64,000 nucleotides of DNA from contig CM068377.1 in NCBI GenBank assembly GCA_034770075.1, positions 74,909,358 through 74,973,357 of the forward strand, read 5' to 3'. Position 1 is the stretch's first letter. Each line of letters opens with the position of its first letter. The position numbers and the translations under genes were made by a program. The DNA is from Aralia elata. Lineage: Eukaryota > Streptophyta > Magnoliopsida > Apiales > Araliaceae. Below, one piece after another: positions 23,448 through 35,293 of the stretch. The notes below the pieces were generated by a model. It searched no databases and had not been told where the DNA came from. It saw only the letters and a list, made by a program, of their open reading frames with translations.

Positions 23448-24425
23448 TTATCCAATTCCCCTTCGATAATTGAGGAACTCACCCTCCATTGATAGCCATG
23501 TAACTTTTGGGAGGTTCCCATTAGTGAGAGCCATTGAGTTAAAGTCACCTAGCTTGCTTTTTGTAGATAAGTTCTCAATTTCAAATGTCAAGAAGCTAGG
23601 TGCTTCCTCCGTTGTGTCTGTGATAAGACTGGGGCATTGGGGCTTGTCAAACACAACGGGCTCTTCTTCTATCTTCATTTCCTCGGTCCACCATGGTTCC
23701 ACATTCATACTAGCTCCATCGTCACATAGAGCCTCGCCTAAGAAATGACTACCAAGTGGACACGGTTTTGCAAAACTGACTGGATTCTTGAACTTTGGTG
23801 GAGAAGGCACTTGGGGTATTAATACAATTGGCTCATCATCATTGGAACTCAAGGCTGGATCATCGGCCTCCTTTTCTCGCTCCCCACTTGTCTCCCCACT
23901 TTCGATATCGTGTGGCTCATCCAGTTGCAAATGTGATTTGGGCTTTCCATCAGTCTCAGAATCCATGTCATTACACCAATTGTTTTGAGGGCAGTTGTTT
24001 AAAGCTTTGAACATTTGATCAATCTGATTCTGAAGATTTTGAATTGATAGGTCTTGACTTTTCAACATCTCCTCCTTCGAAGCCATGATCTTGGTCACAA
24101 GTTCCTCAAAGTTTGACATCTTTTCTTCTTGAATAGGAGGTGGACATGAGAATTCCGGTGCATATGTTGGATTTGGAGCAAAGTATTGATCTTCATAATT
24201 GTAGCTCCATGTAGAATCCGGGTGATACCCCCAATCTTGGTGATAATCGGGATAATCATAGTTGTTGGGGTAATCACCACCGTGTTGTACCGGTCCAAAA
24301 TTGACGGTGCATTGATGACTCGGGTGATTGTCAGCACAATAATCACAAGTAACCACCACACTTTGAATATTTTGTGCTTCTAAAGCATCAACCTTCCTCG
24401 AAAACGTCTCAAATTGTGCTAACAA
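23448..24425 (-). CDS. Gag-like protein of element B copy 2
   Basis: Open for 325 codons. Residues about 27-39 are CDYCADNHPSHQC, a zinc knuckle of the CX2CX3HX4C form also used by the gag of A and C (24,309-24,347). Next come a Tyr/Asp/Pro-rich segment, a predicted coiled coil around QDLSIQNLQNQIDQMFKALN, an acidic linker, and a block with CDDGASMN where relatives have the protease motif CDLGASIN. The change of the Leu after Asp and the absence of the surrounding protease fold suggest no protease activity. The true start may lie upstream: a Met near 24,515 opens a frame that soon stops. It would bind element RNA or particles but cannot copy or integrate DNA; RT and integrase would have to come from relatives. 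Confidence 0.82.
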   Translation of the reverse strand: MLAQFETFSRKVDALEAQNIQSVVVTCDYCADNHPSHQCTVNFGPVQHGGDYPNNYDYPDYHQDWGYHPDSTWSYNYEDQYFAPNPTYAPEFSCPPPIQEEKMSNFEELVTKIMASKEEMLKSQDLSIQNLQNQIDQMFKALNNCPQNNWCNDMDSETDGKPKSHLQLDEPHDIESGETSGEREKEADDPALSSNDDEPIVLIPQVPSPPKFKNPVSFAKPCPLGSHFLGEALCDDGASMNVEPWWTEEMKIEEEPVVFDKPQCPSLITDTTEEAPSFLTFEIENLSTKSKLGDFNSMALTNGNLPKVTWLSMEGEFLNYRRGIG

Positions 24426-24637
24426 TGCAGAAAATGCATTGAGTCTATCAATCCCAGTTCTGCTTTGGTTGAGTCATACTCGTGTATGGCCATTGATAAG
24501 CAAAGTCATCCATGGTGTACCTTGTAAAGCATCAAAACAGAAAAATATTAAAATAAAGTAAAAACAAATTTATATACAAGTTTAAATTAAGATCAATTTG
24601 ATTGTAATTAATATTGGAAAAACACTAGAAAAATAAT

Positions 24638-24655
24638 TCCCCGGCAACGGCGCCA
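24638..24655 (-). other. Primer-binding site, element B copy 2
   Basis: Minus strand TGGCGCCGTTGCCGGGGA, identical to copy 1, six bases inside LTR 3. Confidence 0.88.
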
Positions 24656-24661
24656 AAAACT

Positions 24662-26626
24662 TGTTGTCCGATTTGTATATGAACAATTTACGCGCAAGTA
24701 TACGCGGTCAACAAGTAATAAAGAGTAAGTAAAGTATCGATCCCACGAGGAATTGTTACTAGTCTTTTTCAAGTATTAACCTTTTATCATTTCAATCTTA
24801 TTTAAACAAACGATAATTGTTTTTGTTGTTTTGTATTAATGAAGTTGACAAATAATCAAAGAACTATGGAAAGCTTTAATATAATGAAATCTAATATTAA
24901 CAAGTCTAAGATCACAATTTCCCCCAATACTTCACTTGAATATCCTAACTCTCTCTTTTCAACTAGTTAAATCACAAGAATTGTTATCCGAGAATTTACA
25001 AGTATATACAAGCCTCTCTCGATGGTCAAATACGTATTTCCCAATGCGGTGTATAAATATCTCTATTCTACACACTAGCAAGAATCTAATATCAAGAATA
25101 ATCAACAAGACACGTGTCACCAAATCTCATTAATCACCCTATCAATTACCAACTTTCGCAATGGAAATCATTAAGCATGATTCTCAAATGGATACATGTG
25201 GTATTTAGGTATATGTCTATCCTAAATACAATCAAATTATCCATTCATGAGGGTAATAAATAAAACACACGTCACTTAATTTCATAAATTACCCATGGGA
25301 ATATCTAATTTTCACATGATATCATAACAAGGTCTCAACCTATACTTCCTCTCTCAATTCCATATAAGTTCCCAAGGTAATTACTAGCTAGGCAATTAAT
25401 CCATAAAGCATAAATTATGATACCCAATTCACAAATGAATAACCAATATCCAAGAGAGAGCATTCAATTCAAACTACATATTGGGTTCCATTGAAATCTT
25501 AGAAAATTAGCTCTAGTTCATGGTAGCTACAAATAACATCAAACACAAGGTATTCATCATGAAATAGAGATACAAATTCAAAGGAAAGCTAAAAATGAAT
25601 AAACTCCCTTTTGAGATGTTCATCAATTGCTTGCTTGGTTGTTGTCAATCTCTAGCTTCTCCTCTTCCTTTAGCACTCCTTTCTTCAATTGCTCCTTAAC
25701 TTGTTGCTGGAAAGTCCTTGAATTGCAAAGCTCAAGCTCTTCTTGGTGATGAAATTTGTAGCTCCCCCTCTCTAGAACTCACTTTCTAACCCTAACTAAA
25801 TCTAGGTTTTGCTCCCTTTGAATGTGTTTCTTCAATACCTAGAGTGCTCCTATTAATGTGTGGAACTCTTAATTTCGAGCCCCTCATCAGTATGTAAACC
25901 CCCTGGATGCCCTAACCTAGCTTAGCCATCAAAAATGACCAAAAACCCCAAAAAATCTGCTGCTGTCCGCGACGAGCTCGCCCCGGCGAGCTTTTTGGCC
26001 TAAGTTTTCTCGCCCTGGCGAGCTCTCGCCGCGGCGAGGAATTTGTGTAGGAAATTCCCGCCCCGGCGAGCTCCAGTAAAATGACCATAACTTCTTCGTC
26101 CGAACTCGGATTAAGGCGATTAAATAGGCTATGGAAAGCTAAGAAGTAGCTCTACAACTTTCATAACTGGAGTTTGACGAGTAAATGGCCGGAGAAAGGT
26201 TCAAATTGAGCCCGAAGCAACTGCTGTGTAAAAGTAATGCAAAATCCGATGGTAAAATGACCATAACTCTCTCATACTAACTTCAAATTGGATGATTCAA
26301 GATGCTCTGGAAAGCTAAGATAAAGATCTACAACTTTCATTCTTTGCGTTTTGAGAGATTCGGATTGCATCATGGGTCAAATGGAGAAACAAGCAGCGGC
26401 AATGCTAGATTCAAGCCAAAAATGCATCGATCCAAAGGGCCTTTGTTTCAATACCTACAAAACAACGTTAAAACACATAAAAGCACACAAATACATATAA
26501 GAGTAATACGAAACTACATTACACAACAATAAGATGAAAACACATAAAACCAAACGAAATAGCTAAAGACTTACAAATTATTAAGGCTAAAAGTACCCAA
26601 TTTGTGTATATAAAACACACTCATCA
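24662..26626 (-). repeat. Element B LTR 3 (5' LTR in element sense)
   Basis: 1965 bp, ending ...ACACTCATCA before ATGAT. Private differences include AGAATCTAATATC near 25,083, CTCGCCCTGGCGAG near 26,010 and AAGTAATGC near 26,235. Differences among the three LTRs are roughly 0.2-0.3% by eye, so the insertion is young. Confidence 0.93.
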
Positions 26627-26631
26627 ATGAT

Positions 26632-29600
26632 CTAGCTCAGAAATTCTTAGCGAAATTCTTCCCACCAGCTAAGTCAGCTAAGTTGAGAAACGAGATTTCT
26701 ACATTTGGGCAACAGCATGGAGAGTCACTATACGAGGCTTGGGAAAGGTTCAAGGAGTTATTGAGGAAATGTCCACATCATGGGCTACCCAAGTGGCTAG
26801 AAGTTCAGACATTCTACAATGGGTTGAATAATGACACTCGAACATGCATTGATGCAGCTGCGGGAGGGGTACTTATGGATAAAAATTTTGAGGAAGCTTT
26901 CACTTTGTTAGAGACTATGGCTACAAATAACTATCAATGGCCGACTTCCAAAATGAATCAACAAAAGGTAGCTAGAGTTTTGGAAGTAGATGCGGTCATG
27001 ACACTAACAGCGCAGATAGCAGCTATGCCTAAGAAGATTGAAGCTTTGGCAGAATCAAAAGTCCAGCAAGTAGCTTATGTGTGTGAGCTATGTGCAGGTG
27101 CACATCCGACGGAGTATTGTGCCATTAATCCAGAATCGGTACAGTATTTGGGGAGTTATAACAGACCACAACAGCCATATCAGAATGCTTATAATCTGGG
27201 GTGGAAGAATCATCCGGGTTTCTCGTGGAACAATAACACTCAGACTCAAAATCCAGCTCCAAGATTACAGAATCCCCCAGGTTTTCAGAATCAAGCTCCA
27301 CAACATGCAGAAAGAAAACCGAGTTTAGAAGAATCATTGGCAAGATTCATCACAGCGTCTGAGAAAAGAATGAATGATCAAGATAAGCTGTTAACTCAGG
27401 TAGATTTGAATGTGAAAAGCCAGGCAGTGTCAATTAGGAACTTGGAAAATCAGCTGGGACAGTTGGCTCACGTCTTGAATAATCGACCACAAGGAGCACT
27501 TTCAAGCGATACAGAGGTTAACCCAAGAACGGATGGAAAGGAACATTGCAAGGCTGTCACCTTAAGGAGTGGAAAAGAGCTGTCTGATGCGGTTAAAGGA
27601 AATTCTAAACCAAAAACAGTTGTGGAGAATGAGGATGAGGAAGCCCCGGTGAAAAGTAAGGTGAATGAATCAGAAAAGGTGAAGGACACAGGTTCGGAGG
27701 CAAAGTCAAAGGAACTCAAGCCAGATAGTGTAGTACCTCCCGTACCATTCCCTCAAAGATTGCAGAAGGCCAAGCTAGACAAGCAATTTTTCAGAGTCTT
27801 AGATGTTTTCAAGAAACTGCACATTAATATACCATTTGCAGAAGCCCTGGAACAAATGCCCAATTATGCGAAATTCATGAAGGAGGTTTTGTCAAAGAAG
27901 AGAAAATTGGGTGATTTCGAGACGGTGGCATTAACCGAGGAATGCAGTGCAATTTTGCAGAACAAATTGCCACCTAAATTAAAGGATCTAGGAAGCTTCA
28001 ATATTCCATGTGTGATTGGTAACCAGTTCTCTGGAAGGGCATTGTGTGACTTAGGGGCTAGCATCAATTTAATGCCGTTATCAGTTTAAACTCAGCTTGG
28101 GCTAAAGGCACCAAAACCGACAAACATCAGCTTGCAGTTGGCAGACAGGTCAGTAACATATCTGAGGGGTATTATGGAAGATATCTTGGTTAAGGTTGAT
28201 AAATTCATCTTCCCGGCTGACTTCGTCATTTTGGATTACGAAGAAGATAAAGAAATCCCCATCATATTAGGTCGTCCATTCTTAGCAACAGGGAGAATGT
28301 TGATAGATGTACAAAAAGGTGAATTGACAATAAGAGTTTAAGACCAGGAAGTCACCTTCAATATGTTTAAATTGATGAAATTCCCTAAGGAAGGCGAGGA
28401 ATGCTTACGGATAGACCTGCTAGATGAAATCGTGCATGAGCGAACCAGTGCAAGTTATTGTGAAGATCTATTAGAAGCTGCCCTGGTTGGGATAGACACT
28501 TTTGATGATGGTGATGAGTGGGATTATGTTAAGGTTCTAGACTCATTGCCTATTCCTCAAAAATTTAGCAGGCATTTTGATGTCATTAACCGGCCAAACG
28601 AAGGAGAAAAAAGGTCCAAACTGTCAGTGAAAGAGCCACCTGTGCTTGAGCTTAAACCTCTTCCATCTCATCTACGGTATGCTTATTTGGGAGACTCGAA
28701 CACGCTACCAGTAATAGTTTCTGCTCATTTGAATGAATCTCAAGAAGAAAAACTGTTAAGGGTTTTGCGTGAGTATAAAACAGCAATTGGGTGGACAATA
28801 GGAGACATCAAGGGAATCAGCCCGTCGTTTTGCATGCACAAAATTCTGCTTAAAGAAGGAGCAAAACCGATTATTGAGCAACAAAGAAGATTGAATCCGA
28901 TCATGAAGGACGTAGTGAAGAAGGAAATCATCAAGTGGTTAGATGCTGGTATTATCTATCCAATTTCAGACAGTTCTTGGGTAAGTCCTGTACAGTGTGT
29001 GCCTAAAAAGAGGGGGATGACAGTGATTGAAAACGAGAATAATGAGCTCATTCCTACTAGAACAGTTACAGGTTGGCGAGTGTGTATGGATTACCGCAAG
29101 TTGAACAAAGCTACTCACAAGGATCACTTCCCACTGCCATTTACTGATCAGATGTTGGATAGGTTGTCCGATCATCAGTTTTACTGCCTGCTTGACGGTT
29201 ACTCAGGATATAACCAGATAGTCATAGCTCCGGAGGACCAAGAGAAAACGACTTTCACATGCCCTTATGGAACGTTCGCATTCCGGAGAATGTCTTTCGG
29301 GTTATGTAATGCACCGACTACATTCCAGCGATGCATGATGGCTATCTTCTCGGATATGGTTGAACAAAATTTGGAGGTATTCATGGATGACTTTTTTGTA
29401 TTTGGTGACAGTTTTGATTTGTGTCTTAACAATCTCATCTTAGTGTTGAAGCATTGTGTGGAGACAAATCTGGTTCTTAATTGGGAAAAATGCCACTTTA
29501 TGGCGCAAGAAGGGATTATTCTAGGGCATAAAGTGTCCGCAGCAGGCTTAGAGGTGGATAGAGCAAAGATTGAAACCATTGAAAAGTTACCACCACCGAC

Positions 29601-31560
29601 ATCGGTGAAAGGCGTTAGAAGTTTTCTCGGACATGCAGGATTCTACCGTCGATTCATCAAGGACTTCTCAAAAATTTCAAAACCATTGTGTTCACTCCTT
29701 GACAAAGATGTTCCCTTCAAGATGGATCAAGCTTGCATCGAAGCCTTTGAAGTGCTGAAATAGAAATTAGTCAAAGCCCCGATTATAATTGCTCCGGATT
29801 GGACTTTACCTTTTGAGTTGATGTGTGACGCAAGTGATTATGCAGTGGGAGCTGTGTTGGGTCAGCGAAGGGACAATATTTTTCACACCATCTACTACTC
29901 AAGTAAGACACTCACGGAAGCTCAATTGAATTATACTACTACAGAGAAAGAGTTGCTTGCAGTAGTATTTGCCTTTGACAAATTTCGAGCATATCTGATT
30001 GAAACCAAGGTGATAGTCTACACTGATCATTCAGCCATCAAGTACTTGATTGCAAAGAAGGATGCCAAACCAAGGTTGATTCGATGGGTCCTCTTGTTGC
30101 AAGAATTTGACTTAGAGATTCGAGATAGGAAAGGTACGGAAAATCAAGTGGCCGATCATCTTTCAAGGTTAGAGAATCCCGACATTCAGGAAAAGAATGA
30201 TGTGGTAATCAATGAGTCGTTTCCTGATGAGCAGTTATTTCGTATCAACACCGAAGTACCTTGGTATGCTGATTACGTGAACTTCCTAGTCAGTAATGTT
30301 CTTCCGCAAGATTTCACTTCTCAGCAAAGAAAGAAATTTCTCCATGATGTCAAGCAGTACTTCTGGGATGAGCCATTCCTCTTCAAAACTTGTGCGGATC
30401 AGATGATACGATGTTGTGTGCCACAGGAAGAAATGGAGAGCATCTTGGCTCGTTGCCATTCGTCAGATTATGGAGGACATTATGGGGGAGAAAGGAATGC
30501 AGCAAAGGTGCTACAATCGGGGTTTTTCTGGCCTTCGTTGTTCAAGGATGCCCATTTTTTTGTGCTAAAGTGTGATAGATGTCAAAGGGTTGGAAACATT
30601 TCGAAGCGGCATGAAATGCCTCTCAACACTATCCTTGAAGTTGAACTCTTCGATGTATGGGGCATTGACTTTATAGAGCCATTTCCTTCGTCATTTAACA
30701 ATTAATACATACTTTTGGCTGTGGATTACGTGTCGAAATGGGTTGAAGCACTTGCATTACCCACAAATGATGCCAAAGTGGTTCTAAGGTTCTTGCAGAA
30801 GAATATTTTTTCTCGATTCGGTACACCAAGAGCCATAATCAGTGACAAAGGTACCCATTTTTGCAACAAACAGTTCACTAAGTTGTTAGCTAAATACGGA
30901 GTCAAACATCGGATTGCTACGGCTTATCACCCCCAAACGAATGGCCAAGCGGAGGTTTTGAATTGGGAAATTAAGCAAATTTTGGAGAAAGTGGTAAACC
31001 CATCTCCTAAGGATTGGGCGATGAAATTAGACGATGCTTTATGGGCATATCGCACAACTTATAAGAATCCCATTGGAATGTCGCCGTATCGCATGGTCTA
31101 TGGAAAAGCCTGTCATTTACCGGTCGAACTTGAGCATAAGGCCTATTGGGCGATTTAGAAATTGAACTTTGATCTCCAAGCAGCTGGGGAGAAAAGGTTG
31201 CTTCAGTTGAACGAGATGGAGGAATTTCATCACCACGCATATGAGAATGCTAAGTTGTACAAAGAAAAAGTCAAGAGGTGGCATGACAAACGGATAGTTG
31301 ATCGGAAATTTGAACCGGGACAAGCTGTACTATTGTTCAACTCCAGGCTGCGATTATTTCCTGGGAAGCTGAAGTCTAGATGGTCAGGTCCTTTCATTGT
31401 CACTGCTGTAGGTCCTCACGGAGCAATTGACGTCGAGGAACCAAATTCAAAGCGCACATTCAAAGTCAATGGTCAGCGACTTAAACATTATTGGAGAGGC
31501 GATGTGGATCGGCAAGCATCAGTGATTCATCTCTCTTCTCCCGATCAAACTGATGACTAA
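26632..31560 (+). pseudogene. Element A gag (rest) and pol polyprotein, five in-frame stops
   Basis: Resumes directly after the second ATGAT. Domains in order: gag body (FGQQHGESLYEAWERFKELL), zinc knuckle CELCAGAHPTEYC (27,082-27,120), aspartic protease DLGAS (28,048-28,062), reverse transcriptase with FMDD in place of YVDD (MDD at 29,383-29,391), RNase H (CDASDYAVG, TEKELLAVV, TDHSAIKYL), and integrase with an HHCC finger (about 30,445-30,590), core DVWGIDF and IISDKG, and a C-terminal FEPGQAVLLF...GPF module. The whole runs in one frame without indels but has stops at 28,087, 28,339, 29,761, 30,703 and 31,156. Stop TAA at 31,558-31,560. It would have supplied all replication enzymes of an Athila-type element; now dead. 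Confidence 0.93.
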
Positions 31561-31590
31561 TATCGTTGAGGAAGTTGGGCTGACGACTAT

Positions 31591-31620
31591 AAACCAAGCG
31601 CTTGATGGGAGGCAACCCAA
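31591..31620 (+). other. Intercistronic motif, element A
   Basis: AAACCAAGCGCTTGA then TGGGAGGCAACCCA, 30 bases after the pol stop. Non-coding and upstream of the third ORF. AAGCGCTT is a palindrome, and GGG...CCC could close a small hairpin. Confidence 0.8.
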
Positions 31621-31874
31621 TCATGTTATTTTATTGTTTTCATAGATTTAGTATATTTACTAAGTTGTTTTAGTTAGTAGTAGGAGTTTAATTTATTTTT
31701 GTTTGAATTAGTTCTTCAAATCCTTCTTGGTTGAACTCAGTTATAATGTTATTCTTTGGAACAGGGATAAAGTCTATGTGAATGCATTGGAAGAAGAGAC
31801 TTGCTAATTGGGATGGTACCAAGTGAAGACAAGAGGATCAAGCAGGAAAAGAAAATTTTTCAAGACAGAGGATT

Positions 31875-32033
31875 CTCGCCCTGGCGAGAAAAATATACTA
31901 GGGATTCTCGCCCCGGCGAGAACCTCTCTGCCAAAACTCGCCCCAGCTTGAATTTTTCTCGCCCCAGCCCATTCCTCTCTGTCCATTCTCGCCTCGGCGA
32001 GATTCACAAGTATAAACTTTTCGCCCCGGCGAG
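31875..32033 (+). promoter_or_regulatory. Internal GC-palindrome cassette, element A
   Basis: CTCGCCCTGGCGAG (31,875), CTCGCCCCGGCGAG (31,907), two degraded CTCGCCCCAGC units (about 31,937 and 31,958), CTCGCCTCGGCGAG (31,988) and TTCGCCCCGGCGAG (32,020). The LTRs of A carry the same motif in complement form. It sits between pol and the third ORF, followed by a weak TTATAACA box near 32,077 and a C-rich leader. I infer a possible promoter element; this is untested. Confidence 0.5.
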
Positions 32034-32509
32034 AATCGTGGATTTTTGTTTTTAAAAAAACGATCCCAATTCGATTTATAACATTCCTACACCCACGCAA
32101 CTTCTCTGAAATCTTATTTCTAACTCTCCTATACCAACCAAATCTTCTTCTATCCAATTTCTTTTCTAATTTCCTTCCAATTTGTTTCCATATTCGGATT
32201 CCTACACAAACCTTAATACACTCCTCTTTTAAATCAAACCCTAACTTCATTCTAAACCATCTCTCATTCAATAGGAGGCATACTCTGTTGTTTTCACAAT
32301 CTTCATCCGCTTCATCATTGCATGCACGAGTTTTAGGGTTTACATTTAATTTAAGGAGCAAATCAATCAGTTAACCCACACAACATCACCCAATCGGTTC
32401 CATTGTACCATGCCACTATCAGTTGGGAGTTAGTACAGTTGGAGTTTAGGGGGGAAGTTGTATTGCATAGCAGATTATTTGTTTGGGTTTGTTTGTTAAG
32501 TGATCAATC

Positions 32510-32787
32510 ATGGCTCCGAAGCGGCATCGGGGTGAGGGATCATCGTTTACACCATCTAGGCAGTTTGATAGATGGAAATTTATCAGTGCAGAGGCGGCTA
32601 ATAGGTATGAATCGTATACATCGGGTAAAGCTCTAACTCCCGAGCGCGGTCTCACGCCTGACGAAGTGGTTGATGGTGAGATGATGCTTCAGATAGTAGA
32701 GAGGGGATGGGAGACATTCACTGCCCATCCGGAACCTGCGTGTATAGCCATTGTCAAAGAATTTTATGCTAATGCAGAGGACGCGGC
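32510..32787 (+). pseudogene. Element A third ORF, N-terminal part (cut by element C)
   Basis: Starts at Met 32,510 with a basic, Ser-rich N-terminus, then LTPERGL and IVKEFYANAE, matching the intact homologue in C at 41,467. It is cut at the GCGGC target (32,783-32,787) by element C; the frame resumes at 45,421 without loss. The family is a plant-specific retroelement protein annotated as a putative plant transposon protein domain (name from memory). It is found downstream of Athila pol and its biochemical role is unknown. Confidence 0.82.
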
Positions 32788-33386
32788 TGATGAGTGTGTT
32801 TTATATACACAAATTGGGTACTTTTAGCCTTAATAATTTGTAAGTCTTTAGCTATTTCGTTTGGTTTTTTGTATTTTCATCTTATTGTTGTGTAATGTAG
32901 TTTTGTATTACTTTTATATGTATATGTATTTATATGCTTTTATGTGTTTTTACTTTGTTTCGTAGGTATTGAAATAAAAGCCCTTGGGATCAATGCGTTT
33001 TCGGCGTGAATTTGGCATTTTAGTTGTTTGTTTCTCCATTTCACCCATGTTCCAATCTGAATCTCTCAAAACTCAAAGAACAAAAGTTGTAGATTTTGAT
33101 CTTAGATTTCCAGAACATCTTGAATCATCCAATTTGAAGTTCGTATGAGAGAGTTATGGTCATTTTACCGTCGGATTTTGCATGTATTTTACGCAGTAGT
33201 TGCTTCGGGCTCAATTTGAGCCTTTCTCCGGCCTGTATCTCGACGAGCTCCAGTTATGGAAGTTGTAGAGATCTTCCTCAGCTTTCCATAGCCTATTTAC
33301 ACGCCTAAATCTAAATTCGGACAAAGAAGTTATGGCCATTTTCCCAACAGACGTCAGAGCTGGAAAGTGCAGCAGAACTGCTACCC

Positions 33387-33554
33387 GGCGCAGCTGCGCC
33401 CTTCCTAGTACAATCCCGGCGCAGCTGCGCCCTTCCTGCAGATTCGGTGGATTTGGGCGGTGCAACTGTGCCCGGACGCAAGCCAAAGGCGGCGCAGCTG
33501 CGCCCGACATCCAGGGAACTCAGTATGCAGCGCATCCAAGCGCGCAGCTGCGCC
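33387..33554 (+). promoter_or_regulatory. GC-palindrome cassette in element C 5' LTR
   Basis: Five units of GGCGCAGCTGCGCC (a perfect 14-bp palindrome; one unit degenerate), about 78 bp upstream of a TATAAATA box at 33,632-33,639. GC content contrasts sharply with the AT-rich LTR around it. Confidence 0.7.
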
Positions 33555-33631
33555 GGATTCGCCAGATTTCGCGATTTCAGCTAATTTTTGGTCAAAATTC
33601 GTGGGTTAAGCTAGGTTTTTGCTTAAGGAAC

Positions 33632-33639
33632 TATAAATA
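33632..33639 (+). promoter_or_regulatory. TATA box of element C 5' LTR
   Basis: TATAAATA followed by CATTATGTAGCCTCC; the D LTRs carry the same context (CATAAATAGAACATGTAGCC), which supports a conserved core promoter. Confidence 0.65.
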
Positions 33640-35149
33640 CATTATGTAGCCTCCATTTTTGAGAGACCTAGACCCTAGAAATCAGATTCAAGAGAGGGGG
33701 GAGCTACCAAATTCATCACCAAGTAGGGCCAAAGTGCTACAAATAAAGCTATATCAAGCAAAGGCCAAGGAGCTAAAGCATCAAGGATTGCAAAATCAAG
33801 GAGGAAAGGCTAGAGATCATCATCAACCCGACAAGCAACATCTGAATATCCATCAAAATTGGTTTTATCTCTAACTTCCCTTCTAATTTGTAATCCAACA
33901 CGATGTATAAATTGAATATGATGTTATTTGTAGCTACCATGAGCTAGATTTTTATTCTAAGATTTCAATGGAACCCAACACCTAGTTTGAATTGAATTAT
34001 CTCTCTTTGATATTAGTTATCATTTTAGAATTGGATATCATAATTTGCGCTTCATGTATTAATTACCTTGATCATCAATTAGTGTGATAATCTATATGGA
34101 ATTGAGAAAGGAAATATAGATTGAGATCTGATTATGCTAGCATGTGTTCATGAATTCTGCATGTGATGGAATTTAAGATTCGTGCCTAGGATAGAGATAT
34201 ACCGAAGCAACATATGTGGCCAATTGAGAACTTATGCTTCAACCCTTTTGATTGTAATTCACATAGAGATATAGTGCGTTAGTCATCTAGGGTGTTCACA
34301 TTCATTCTATCAATTGTGGATTTAGTGTGATACGAATATGGTGCATCGAGAGGTGGCCATATTTTACATTCGTGTTCTCGACCAACATTCTAACGTAATA
34401 ACTTGCGAATTGAATGTCTAGCATGATTTATGCTGAAAGTAGAATTGATTGATCACCTATATGAAATTGAAAAGTGGATTATATTGTTGAGACTTAGTTT
34501 TGATATCATACGAAAGTTCGAGATTCTTGTGGGTGGTGTATAAGATTATGTGGCGTGTGTCTTATTCATTGTCCTTAAGAATGGATGACTTACTAGTATT
34601 TAGGATAGAGATATATCTAAATGCCGTGTGTAACCATTATGAGATTACAAACTTAATGACTCCTTACACGGAGGTTCATTCGTTTGATGGGTAGATTGAC
34701 TAAGATTATGTGGCGTGTGTCTTGTTGATTATTCATGGAATTGAATGGATTGTTGGTATGTAGGATAAACATATACCTATGTGTCGTGTATGGGTGATTT
34801 TCATATGACCATACACTAAGGCTTATGAATAAGGTGAATTTCTCGGTTAACAATTCTTGTGAATTAACTAGTTGAAAATGAGAGATAAGAGATTTAAATG
34901 AAGTGTTGGGGGAAATTGTAATCTTAGACTTGTTAATATTAGATTTTTATTATCTTAAAAGCTTGTTAATTAGTTAATCAAACAATTCATGTTTTCATTG
35001 TTTAAATAAGATTGAAATGAAAAAGGTTAATATTTGGTAAACATTAGAAACAATTCCTCGTGGGATCGATACTTTACTTACTCTTTATTACTTGTTGACC
35101 GCGTATACTTGCGCGTATTTATCGATTGCGAAATCGACCAACAAGTTTT

Positions 35150-35167
35150 TGGCGCCGTTGCCGGGGA
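35150..35167 (+). other. Element C primer-binding site
   Basis: TGGCGCCGTTGCCGGGGA, exact tRNA-Asp-type site, six bases after the LTR end. Confidence 0.9.
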
Positions 35168-35293
35168 ACTGTAATTGCGTTTATAACTTTCATCATCAAT
35201 TTAAAATAGATTGGTTTTAGTTAAACAAATATGTTCTTATCCTAATTCTATTTTATTTTCTTCTACATTGTGATAGGTACTCTTGAGTAGTGT

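Larger units (their letters stand above)
15708..26626 (-). mobile_element. Element B: tandem dimer of a non-autonomous Athila-like element
   Basis: Minus-strand element of structure LTR-internal-LTR-internal-LTR: LTRs at 15,708-17,672, 20,184-22,148 and 24,662-26,626 (each 1965 bp) and internal regions at 17,673-20,183 (2511 bp) and 22,149-24,661 (2513 bp). A single ATGAT duplication flanks the whole (15,703-15,707 and 26,627-26,631), and no duplication flanks the middle LTR. Each internal region has its own primer site, gag-like ORF, intercistronic motif, GAGCG motifs and polypurine tract, but no RT, RNase H or integrase. A monomer would be about 6.4 kb. Confidence 0.93.
32788..35143 (+). 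repeat. Element C 5' LTR (type L)
   Basis: 2356 bp. The first ~60 bp are essentially identical in sense to the B LTR, and the first ~1.2 kb is similar throughout, but the GC cassette is the GGCGCAGCTGCGCC type (33,387, 33,418, 33,491 and 33,541, plus a degenerate copy at 33,459). A block at about 34,068-34,410 matches the type-R LTR at about 44,765-45,105. It ends with the CGCGTATACTTGCGCGTA signature and CCAACA. Confidence 0.88.

Noticed and set aside
33211..33649. Open frames on both strands rich in Ala/Arg/Gln over the GC cassette
   Set aside because: The palindromic GGCGCAGCTGCGCC repeat opens frames on both strands; the region is LTR U3, not coding. The same applies to 36,568-36,867, 40,980-41,219 and 44,039-44,224.
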